Positions 24,643-35,339 of a stretch of DNA of 64,000 bases are shown here, one piece after another. The notes under the pieces were generated by a model. The model was not told the origin of the DNA, did not search any database, and saw nothing but the letters and a program-made list of their open reading frames with translations. The DNA is from Euphorbia lathyris (Eukaryota > Streptophyta > Magnoliopsida > Malpighiales > Euphorbiaceae), in assembly GCF_963576675.1 (NCBI RefSeq), contig NC_088915.1, forward strand, positions 35,989,501 to 36,053,500. The letters are read 5' to 3'. The number at the start of each line of letters is the position of its first letter. Position 1 is the stretch's first letter. The translations under genes were made by a program, and so were the position numbers.

Positions 24643-25436
24643 TGATGCGCCTTCGGTGAAGAAGACTCACTAAGGGGTAAGTGTACCCCGTCGTTATCAA
24701 GTAATAAATCTGGAAAGTCCAGGTATCGAATCCACATGACTTATTTACCACAAGTATCGAATTACTAGGTCTCAAGTGTTATCTAGGCTTTGTGGGGTTT
24801 GAATTGGTTTTGATTAAGTTAATCTACTCCTAGGTTGAATTATGCTACTCCTAGCTAAGTTATCTAGTTCTAACTAAGTTATTCTACGCCAAATTAAGTT
24901 AAACTACTCCTAATTGATCTTTCACTAATGCAAATACCCGAAGGAACATGGTATGAACGATAATAACGAGGTTAGGTTATTAGGTCTATTGATTAAAAAC
25001 CTAATCTAAGTCACTTGTATTCAAGGCGATTAACACTACTTACCCTCCTGAAGTTCCTAGTGCGTGATTCCCTTGTAAGGCCGAAACTAGGTCTAAGGCT
25101 CAGCAATTTGGGCTTAATCAACTAAGAGGTCGTCAATCTCCTAGGCTCTGACTAGGTCAGATTCAGCTCACAATATGTGCCTACTCGATTTTGGGGCTTT
25201 TGAATGAGTTAAACCAATTGAATAGAGCGTAAGACAAAGATTAAACAATTAAACATAGAACAAAATAAGAGCTAAAATATTATTAAAGATGAATGATAAT
25301 GTCACAGGATACAATTAGCCTAGGATTCATAGACTGTATCAAAGAGTAAAAACAAGGAAAAGTAAAAGGAGATACGAAAATCCCTTTCAAGGAACCTGTC
25401 TACTCTGCAATCGGCTTCCTAGGTCTTAAGGACGGA
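24643..25436 (-). repeat. B 5' LTR, first part (left of insertion C)
   Basis: 794 bp starting TGATGCGCC, matching 8074-8866 with about six differences by hand count. It ends at the acgga target of C. Confidence 0.9.
25432..25436. repeat. Target site duplication of C (left copy)
   Basis: acgga, matched by acgga at 40194-40198. Confidence 0.9.
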
Positions 25437-27776
25437 TGTAGACACCGAGTCGGAGGACCTGTGAAGAAAACCTGTAAACAAGACGGTCGAAGCGGTTGAT
25501 TCCGGAAGTTTTAAAACAAGACGCTCGACGTCCGTTGGGCGCGCACGCCCGGCAGCGCGGAGCGCGCGCTCGATGACCGTGTGGCGCGCGCGCCCGAGAG
25601 CGCGTGGCGCACGCCCGATGGCCGCTGGGCGAACGCGCCCGGCAGCCGCTGGGCGAGCGCCCAGCGACGTTGGGCGGACACCCAACGACCGTTGGGCGAA
25701 CGCCCAACGTCAGTTGGGCGCGCGTGCCCAACGCTGGTTGGGCGCGCGCCCAACGATAGTTGGGCGTTCGCCCAACCATGTTGGGCGTTCGCCCAACTAA
25801 TGTTGGTCGTCCGCCCAACGAAAGTTGGGCGTTCGCCCAACCGGCTTTGGGCGACGTCTAATTTTCTTCGGGCGTCGCCCAAAGTTTCCGGGGATCCGTT
25901 GCCTATATAAGGCACGGATCCCCATGCATTTGAGGGGAGGGGGATTTTGGGAGAGCTTCTCACACTAGAACATTTTCTAGAGAGAGAAAGTTGATTTTTT
26001 TTGGGAGAAAACATTTTTTTTCCTAAAAATTGAAAATCTCCAAAAAGTTAAATATTTTATCAAAAACATAAAAAAACACCGGAAAATCACTACTCGTGGA
26101 ATCGACCGACTTCGACTGTCAGATACCGAACTTGAGGTATTATCCGAGGACTAGACTCGTTTTATTTTATTTATTTCTTTTATTTATTTATTTTTATGTT
26201 ATAATTTTATTTATTTAGTTATTTATTTATTTATCACGTTTTATTTAATTTTTCGTATTTATTTAATTTTCATCTCGTATTAGATAAACGTTCGGTTTTG
26301 TTTTTAAAATAAAAACCTCGTTTTAATATCCCAATACGAACCGTGATCCGATTCAAAGGTAGTTCGGATATTAAAAACGTTGTAATTATAAGTTTTAGAA
26401 AAATTTTCTAAATAACGTTTTAAATAAAAAACATCGTTTAAGAACCTCCGTTATAGACTATGATCCATTTTTGGTAGTTCGGAGTTCCAAAACGATAGAA
26501 TAGATCTAATTTAAGGTGTTTGAATAAATCTGGAAATAGTTGGAGCAGTTCTGTAATCTTCCGTTTTCTGTCACTAAAGGCTGTTTACCGACGGATTTTC
26601 CGTCAGTAAAGCTGCTGAAATGTAAAAAATGTTGTTTTGGTCCCTCTTTCTCAACTTTTAGACCTTTGGTCCTTTATATATATATGTATATTTATGTAAC
26701 ACATACTTTCAAGCTATTTTTAAATACTTTGCACATATAGTTATTTAATGTGCTTATATATTATTAATTTGATTTAATAAAAGTATATGTATATATATAG
26801 ATTTTCCTTTTTATTCATTTAAACTAGACCTATTTGGGCATTTTGGGGTCAAAAGCTAATTTCTCATTAGTTGGGGATATTATTATCATTTTTATCTATT
26901 AATCAAAGTCTTTATTGTTTATCTTTTAAATATATATGTATAGTATCATTTCTATCAAAATATGTATACATATACTTTTCTTCTTTTCCTTTCAAATTTC
27001 TTATATATATATTATTTGGGAAAATGCTTTGATGGGTTGGATTTGAGATTCAATTTATCATTTGTTGTTATTATATTCAAGTAAGGTAATTGAGTGAAAA
27101 AATGGAAAATAAATCATAAAAAAGAGAGTTTAATTGGTTGGTTTAAATTAAAGCTTTTTAGATGTTCTTAAGGTGTAAATAAAAGGTTTTCTTATCACTT
27201 TAAACCGTTTCTAAAACATCACGTTTTAAAACCTTAATTCGTTCTAACGACGGATTAAGCGAACCTTGTAATTAAAACCGTTTCTTAAATTGTACGTAAT
27301 GGAGTTTTGAATTGTTTTCCTAATTAAATGGTTTTTGTACAAAATAAATTGACTTGTATGTTTAATCACGTTTTCTTGTTAAAGCTTTTATCTCAACATT
27401 TTCAAACGCTCGAGTCGTTCCAACGGCGATTCAAGTGAACGTCATTAACGGGGTTTTGAAACGTACCTAAATCGTTCCAATGGCGATTAAGGTACGAACC
27501 ATGTAAATAAACTCATTTTTGGGAAGTGAGTTTAGTTTAGAGTTAGTGTAATACGAAGCATAAATCACATTGTAAACAAATCAATTCTTTCTTCTCCCCC
27601 CTCTCTCTCCTATGTATTTTGAACTGATGTAAATGGGTGATTCTTTACCAAAATGGCTTTCGATAATATATGCTCAAAACGGTTTTCAAAATGAGAAAGA
27701 AAAGGTTTCAAATGAATTTTAAACTTAAAGAAATATGCGATTAGTCCGGTGGTTCATAACCGGGCGATGTCGGGGT
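25437..27776 (+). repeat. C 5' LTR (lacks its 3' end)
   Basis: Aligns with the 3' LTR start at 39474 and, in reverse, with the D LTR (54241 downward). A palindrome array spans 25690-25860, then a TATA box (TATATAAGG) near 25904-25912, then a long AT-rich R/U5 region. Similarity to the other copies stops after ggggtgcct at 27776, so the last about 260 bp present in 39474-40193 are missing. The Gly/Arg/Pro-rich ORFs over the palindromes are repeat artefacts. Confidence 0.82.
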
Positions 27777-28909
27777 GCCTTGAACTGGTATATACGCCGT
27801 TTAAAATCATAAAGCCGAATTAAGACAAGAAACCGCGTGATTGTACCATATGGACGAGACTGTGGGTTTGACTAATGGCTCGATCATTTCGACCGTTACT
27901 AAAACTACAAGAAGTATGGCCCGATCTGCGTGTTTACTTAACTCGTGCCTAAATGGAAAAGAACGGTAATATCCCTACTTCGAATAAGCATGCGATTCAA
28001 CGAAACGTTGATTTTCTATAACCACGCTAGGATGGTATATCCCGTAAATTAGAAAGAAATAAAAGTTGTTAATAGCCAAAAGATTATCGTGCGCTCAAAT
28101 AAGACTCGCCGTCTTTTCACGTAGCCAAAACGAGCAAACGGATTCTTAACGCTAAAAACAAACACGTTACTCGATGAGTCCGTTCCTTAAAATAAAAAGT
28201 GATTTCATCACTAAATAAACACGTGGTTACGTCTCTCGATAGATCCAAAAGATCCCGTCGTAATCCAAAAATCGAGACGCGAACCCACGCGAATAAAAGG
28301 GAACGAGTCATTGTCAATAACGAACGATTGAACCAGAAGAATAACTCGTACCGCGTCTAAATCCGAGATACGCTCAAAAAGGAGTCAAAACCCGAACTAA
28401 TGCGTCTCGCAAAATGACAAAAGACGGGTTATTCCGAAAGGACAATCTGTTTGGTCGATATCTTAGTCACTAAACGCTGATACGTTAAAACGAACTGTAT
28501 TGTCTGATGGATGATTTACTTTTCCGCAATAATCATCGGCATCACGCGTCCCCTGGACCGCAATGTGAGCCCCAAACCAAAATCCTAGGAAAGAGACTTG
28601 GACCATCGAGTGTGTGGAGGAATAAGGGTGGAAGAGAGATGTTGTGATACGTGTAATTAGGCTAACATTTGTTCTTCTTATCTTATATATCCGTAAATAA
28701 ATAAACGCACACACCACGAATCTTTCATATAAAATCATGCATACATACTAATGGATGCCATTCGCACAAACTTCATCATTAAGCGGTGGTGGTTTCGTGA
28801 GAGTAACTGGCTAGTCGGGCAGTTTGATCAGCTACAGATTGACGGTTCCGAATCGAGAGTGGTGGCTTCTGAATCATCTTCGTTCAAGTCAGCTTAATAT
28901 TCTGTCAGT
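27777..28909 (+). other. C leader region without a recognisable primer site
   Basis: About 1.1 kb upstream of gag. I find no tRNA-complementary primer site and no ORF of note. Confidence 0.5.
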
Positions 28910-31900
28910 ATGTCTACACCGGATGAGAGGGTTGCTGGGTTAGAAAGAGTCGTAAACAATATCAGCGATCAGTTGACTACAATTTTAGACCAGCTAACTG
29001 GTCTGGCACTGAAGGATAACAAGAGTGGGAGTAAGCGTACTCAGAATGACGTGAACACTGATCCCCGCTTTGGGGACGAGGATGACTATCAGGATTACAT
29101 CCAAAAACGTCTCGAGAAGGAGAAAGTTAAAGGAGAGGAATGGAAGCAGCACGTCACTCAGGAGGTGCAAGATTTGCATGAAGGAAGCTCCGGGGGTCAG
29201 GATTTTTATGATTTGAAGAACTGTTTATCGGCAACGGCTTTGCCTTTGAAATTCCGGATCCCGAACATGGAGAAGTTTGATGGAACAGGGGATCCTACCG
29301 CTCACATGAATCGGTATGTTGCGGTGATGAAGCACACAATCTTGACTGAGGAGCAAGTCTTGGGGCTGTTTAATGCTTATCTGGAGGGAGCTGCCCTCAT
29401 ATGGTTTCATGCGTTGCCGTTGGTAACAAGGAGAAATTGGAAGGAACTAGCAAAGGCATTCATTACCCGATATAGCTTCAACACTATGTTGGAGGTTACT
29501 TGGAAGGAGCTAGAGAGCACCAAGCAGCAAGCGGGGGAGTCCTTGTTTGACTTTGTGGGCAGGTGGAGAGCCAAGGCGGCAGTTATGAAGCAGGAGCCGC
29601 TTGAGCAGGATCAAATCCGAATGGTAATTGGCAACACGTCGCCGTATATTAAGGAGGAGCTGCGGCATGTGCCTTTCACCAATTTCAATCAAATTTACTA
29701 TTACACCTTGACAGTTGAGGGAGAGCAGAAATTATCTCATACTAGACGGAGGAAGTTGGGGAACGGTGCCGGAGGGCCGAGTGCTCACGTAGAACCCGTC
29801 ATAGTAGGAGTTCTTGAACTCAATACCATCGAGAAGACTAGCCATGAGGTAGGTGCAATCAGATCTAAGTTGGAGGAAAACTTGGGGGTAGGGTCATTTT
29901 GCGAATTTAAGGAGGAGCTGTTGGACTCCGATGAGAAAAGGAATGTGGGAATTGGTTTATACGTGTCTGTTTTGGAGGAAGAGCCGACGGAAGAGGTGAT
30001 GGACGATAGAACTGAAACTGAGGAAACCGAGGAAGTATCATCTCGGAGGATTATGCCTGTGTTGAAATTGTTTAGTGGGTTAGAAGACCCCGAAGCTCAT
30101 TTGTATGGATACGTGTGTGCTATGTTTGGGGAGCCATACAAAGTGGAAAAAGTCGCTCCATGGTTCTATCTCTCGCTGGTGGGCGAACCTTTGAGGTGGT
30201 TTCAATCGCTACCTGACTCGACTAAGCATGATTGGTCACTGATGTCAAGCTTGTTTTCGATGAAGTATCGAAGAGACAAAACACAGGCAGAGGAATATAG
30301 CGCGATGCAAATTGGGCCTATCAAACGTCCGTTTCCGACTGTCAGCAAGTATAATGAAGGGAAGGACCCCATGGAGCACTTGCATTTTTATCTGTCGGCT
30401 ATGGGTCCTCTAGGTTTCAAGGAGGAGGAGATCACGAGCTTGTTTTGCAACTCATTGGCAGGAGAGTCACTGATGTGGTACATGTCTCTTCCAATGCACG
30501 TTAAAGCAGATTGGGCAAAAATGACTAAGAGATTCATCAAGAAATACGCCGCATGGGAATGTCCAGAGGAAATGCCTGCATTACCCGAAGAAGAGACACC
30601 TGAAGCAGTAACAGCCATGTCTAAGTATAAGGGGGATGAGAACCCCATTGATCACATAAACCGTTTCCGTGCCTACATGTTTGACGCGGGACTCTACCGA
30701 AGTGAGTTAGTCCAGCATTTTCCAAAGACACTCATAGGAGAAGCTTTGATGTGGCACCGAATGCTCTCGGCAAAGACAAAAGGGGACTGGGGATCCCTCA
30801 TGGAGGCCTTTGTGCAGAGGTATGAGATGTACATTCTGTGGACAGGGTCATTGGAAGATTTAGAAAGGATCAAGCAATTTCCCGAGGAAGCATTCGTGGA
30901 TTATGCTAGAAGATGGAGGTTCAAGTATGCCTCATGTCGGGTCACCTTGAGTGATCAGGAGCAACTCATGTGCATCCGGAAGGGTGCTATTCCACTCGTG
31001 GCTAGAAGAATGAATGGAGTGTTCCTCAAGGACTATGAAGAACTGATAGGCTGGGCTCGGTATGGATCGTCGGACCCTTCCTACATAAATCCGAATGTCC
31101 CTCACATAATGGATCTGATGGTCGTGGACATTTGGGAAAGTTCGTCCGACGAGGAAGGTATCAATCAGAGGGTTCCGATCAACATCTGGGATGAGTCTGA
31201 TGATGAGTCGGAAGTGGCTATTAGCGCCGAAGGAAAGATTCTGCCAGGTTTCGAGATCTTCGATGATGTTACAGACTGGGGCAAAGGAAAGGCGAGCTGC
31301 TTCATCGAGGAGATCATGATGTTAAATTTGAATGCCGAGGAGCAGGTCATCACTATTGAAGCAACTGCGGGAGCGATGGGCGAGCCCAGTACCTCCAGAA
31401 CTTATGAGAAACCCGAGAACCCTGATGATGAGAATTGTATTACTGCTTTATTTGAATCCGATGATGTACTCGCCAACACTATCAATGAAATGAATTCTGA
31501 TTTTGCTTACTTGCTTGATGTTGATCGTGATCATTCCATGCATTCTCATTCATATAACATGCCTACATTTGAAATCAATACAATAGAAATGTCAACTTTC
31601 AATCTTGGTACGGATGAAAATCCTAAACTTATACAAATTGCTCAAGAATTAACTATTGAAGAGAGGAAAGAATTTGAGAGAATAATTAAAAAATACGAAA
31701 TAGTGTTTGCTTGGACATACGAAGACATGCCAGGAATCGATCAATCAATCGTAACTCACCGTATTCCAACATACCCCGACGCGAAGCCCGTGAAGCAGAA
31801 ACTCCGACGCATGAGACCGGAATGGGCAGATAAGATCAGAGAAGAAGTGAAGAAGCAGTTAGAAGCAGGGTTCATCGAAGTAATCGACTATCCCCCTTGG

Positions 31901-34843
31901 GTCGCAAATGTAGTGCCCATCGCGAAGAAGGACGAAAAAGTAAGAATGTGCGTCGATTATAGAGATCTTAACAAGGCGTGCCCCAAAGATGAATTCGCGT
32001 TGCCTCATATCGACGTGTTAATCGACAGTGCAGCATCGAGCGTCTTACACACGAATGTGGATGGTTTCATGGGCTACATGCAAGTTCAGATGGCTAAGAA
32101 GCACAAAGCAAAAACCTCGTTCACAACTGAGTGGGGAACATACTGCTATAGGGTGATGCCGTTTGGTTTGAAAAATGCCGGGGCAACTTACCAGCGAATG
32201 GCTACGGCACTGTTCCATGATATGATACACAAAGAGGTAGAGGTTTATGTGGATGACATGATGGTCAAGTCGGAGACAAGAGAGGGGCATTTCGCTGCAC
32301 TCGATAAGTTTTTGGCCCAAATTGCAGAATTCAAACTAAGGTTAAACCCGAAGAAGTGCTTCTTCGGCGTTTCGTCGGGGAAAATCTTAGGCTATATAAT
32401 CGGAAACAAGGGAATTGAGGTAGATCCCGACAAAGTAAAGGCCATACGAGAAATGCCAGCGCCAAAGAATGAGAAAGAAGTGAGAGGGTTTTTGGGGCAG
32501 GTCCAGTATATCAGTCGGTTCATAGCAAGACTCACTGCAATCTGCGAGCCGATCTTTAAGTTGCTACGGAAGGATCAACCCACGATTTGGAATGATAAGT
32601 GTCAACAAGCCTTAGAGAACGTCCGGAATTACTTGTCTAATCCACCAGTTCTTAGACCGCCTAAACTTGGAAAACCGTTTCTCCTCTATGTAGCAATCGA
32701 AGAGCGATCTATTGGGGCAATGCTGGCCCAAGAAGGGGACATCGGGGTGGAGCACCTGGTGTATTATCTGAGTAAGAAGTTCCTGGAATACGAGCTTAAG
32801 TATAACATGATCGAAAAGACGTGTGTGGCAGTAGTGTGGCTAACAAAGAAACTACGACACTATTTTCAATCTTACAAAGTGATCATTATTTCCCGGATGG
32901 ATCGCGTAAAGTATCTGTACCGAACTCCGTCTTTAACAGGGAAGCTAGCCCGATGGTTGTTGCTCTTGTCCGAATTTGATATCGAATATGTAACAAAGAA
33001 GGTTATCAAGGGGAGAGCCGTAGCAGAATTTCTGGCCAATCAGCCTCTGAACGTAGAAGAGGATGAGATAAACTATGATTTCCCCGATGAGCACTTGAAC
33101 GCAATAGAGGTTATACCGTGGAAAATGTTCTTCGATGGAGCAGTTAATTCGAATAGAGCCGGAGTAGGGGTGCTACTTATCTCACCAGAAGGGGAAAGGA
33201 TCCCAATGGCGAAGAAGCTATCCTTCCCTCTCACCAATAATATGGCCGAATATGAAGCGTGTATCTACGGGTTAGAGTCGTTAGCAGCACTGGGAGCATC
33301 ATATGTTGAAATCTAGGGCGACTCAAAACTGATTATCGAATAAGCGCAGGGAAACTGGGAAGTAAGGGAGGAAAGGTTGCGTCCATACCTAGACCAGCTG
33401 GAAGGGTTGGCACAAAGATTCAATGAGTGTCGTTTTTATCACATTCCTCGAGCACAAAACCAGGCAGCGGATGCTTTGGCCACTTTGGTATCAGTATGGG
33501 ATAACCCTCGGAACCTTGCCTCGAAGCCTTTGGTATTGAAGAGGTCTCACAAACCATGCTACGAAGATGTAATGCTGTTGGGGGCAGATGAAAAACCTTG
33601 GTATTTCGATATCGTAAACTTCATGAAGAGTGGCACATACCCGGCAGAATCAGAACTTAGGGATCAGGCGGTGATTAGAAGGTTAGCACAGCAGTTCATC
33701 ATCCACAACGACTTGCTTTACAAAAGGTACACCGATGGTTTACAACTGAGGTGCTTGGATGCGGGAGAAGCCCGTGAGGCAATGGAGTCAGTACGCTCAG
33801 GAATTTGTGGAGCCCATATGGGAGGGGCGGTATTGGCAAAGAAAATCATAAGGCAAGGCTTCTATTAGCTCACCATGGAAAGAGATTGTAACGAATATGC
33901 GAAGAAATGCCATGATTGTCAAATCCACGGAGATTATAATCATTTACCAGCAATGGAACTGCACGTGTTAGCACCCACTTGGCCATTTGCGGCTTGGGGC
34001 ATTGATATTATCGAAGAGGTGAGGCCTAATGCTTCAAACGGGCACAAATTCATTGCGGTCGCTATTGATTATTTCACCAAGTGAGTGGAGGCAGAATCAT
34101 TTAGCAAGTTGGGGTCTAAACAGATGAGGAAGTTCATTGAAAAGCACTTGATCACCGGGTTCGGAGTGCCTCATCATATGATCACGGATAATGGGGTCCA
34201 GTTTCAAGGAGAAGTGAAAAGTCTATTCCAAGAGTACGGTATTAAACATCATAGGTCTTCTCTGTATCGTCCGCAAGCTAATGGCGCAGTAGAGGCAGCT
34301 AATGAGAACATTAAAAGGATACTCGTAAAGACAGTAGAATCGCATCGGAACTGGCACGAACAGCTTCCGCTCGCTTTATGGGCTTATCGCATGACAGTTA
34401 GAACATCAACTGGGGCAACGCAGTTCGCCTTGGTATATGGCGCAGAAGTCGTTCTCCCGATTGAGGTTGAAAGGCGATCGTTGAGGATCGCAGTAGAAGC
34501 AGAGATTCCCGAGACGGAATGGGTGAAGAAGCGGTATGAACAGTTAGCATTGGTGGGTGAGAAAAGGATGGAGGCCCTTTACCATGTGCAGTTATATCAG
34601 CGAAGGATGGCCCGAGCCTTCAACAAAAAGGTCAAGGCCAGCCCTATCAAAGAAGGGGATATGATGCTAAAACAGATCCGTGTGACACACACCGACCCGA
34701 GGGGCAAGTTTAGGACAAACTAGGAAGGGCCGTTCTTCGTGAAGAAGATACTAAGCAAAGGAGCGGTGAAGTTAACTACTATGGACGGCATGGAGTTCTC
34801 CGAACCTACCAATCTGGATAGGCTTAAGAAATACTTTTCGTAA
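28910..34843 (+). pseudogene. C gag-pol with four capsid-like units, RT, two RNase H and integrase; five in-frame stops
   Basis: One frame of 1,977 codons plus stop. Capsid-like units lie at about residues 118-190, 384-454, 477-547 and 569-640, each with a DP..H, an L.G..L.W and a DW..L...F...Y pattern; only the first and last are followed by the capsid C-terminal half. An acidic linker (about 740-890) leads to RT (about 940-1165; YVDD at 1113-1116). The RT-linked RNase H (YYLSKK) and a second RNase H (FFDGA, NNMAEYEA) follow, then integrase with CHDCQIH, GIDII, DNGVQF and AVEAANEN. I see no CCHC knuckle and no D-S/T-G protease motif. Stops are at 33314, 33341, 33866, 34082 and 34721. No frameshift. 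Confidence 0.92.
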
Positions 34844-34875
34844 AAAAAAAAAAAAAAAAAAAGAAAAAATTCCCG

Positions 34876-35029
34876 ATAGGTTGAAAACCCGCAAAGGGCG
34901 ACCTATGCAACAATCAGGGACATCCCAATGGGTGAAAACCCGAAAGGGCACTCATTTGAAAATTTTCGGGATAGAAAAAGGAGAGATGAAAAATCGCTGG
35001 GATCTGAAAACCGAAAAAAGGCAGGTCCT
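34876..35029 (+). other. Three consecutive stem-loops after the C gag-pol stop
   Basis: ATAGGT/ACCTAT (34876-34881 with 34901-34906); AATGGGTG/CACTCATT (34927-34934 with 34949-34956, one G-T wobble); GGATCTG/CAGGTCC (about 35000-35006 with 35022-35028, one wobble). Each loop holds a second small stem of CCC/GGG or CC/GG with a gaaa-like loop. The same three occur in D at 58986-59134. Confidence 0.75.
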
Positions 35030-35054
35030 GGTAACGGTAGTTATATCTTGAGCA

Positions 35055-35188
35055 AATGATTGGGATCATTATAATTTACAAATGAGTATATTTGAAGAAA
35101 ATGATTGGGATCATTATAATTTCTGTTGTTTGTAAATAAATAAAGGCATGAGTATATTTGAAGAAAATGATTGGGATCATTATAATTT
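35055..35188 (+). repeat. Three direct copies of a 23-bp motif in the C 3' region
   Basis: aatgattgggatcattataa plus ttt at 35055, 35100 and 35166, partly with the preceding gagtatatttgaagaaa. D has only a single counterpart near 58860-58910, so C gained copies. Confidence 0.75.
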
Positions 35189-35339
35189 ACTGAATGCAAG
35201 ATAATATGAATCATGAGTTATACATTTCTTACCTTTCTTTTCACAATAAAAAGCCTACGTACTATCTACCCCACTCCCTATACACAAGCTATACCTCGGG
35301 GTAATTCTAATAAAAGCTACGAAGCTATACATGATAAGC

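Noticed and set aside
25419..26014. Long Gly/Arg/Pro/Asn repeat ORFs on both strands
   Set aside because: Artefacts of the gttgggcg/cgcccaac palindromes in the C LTR; the same applies to 39430-39893.
27777..28909. Search for a primer binding site after the C 5' LTR
   Set aside because: No tRNA-iMet, tRNA-Asp or similar 3' end complement found; the LTR end seems deleted.
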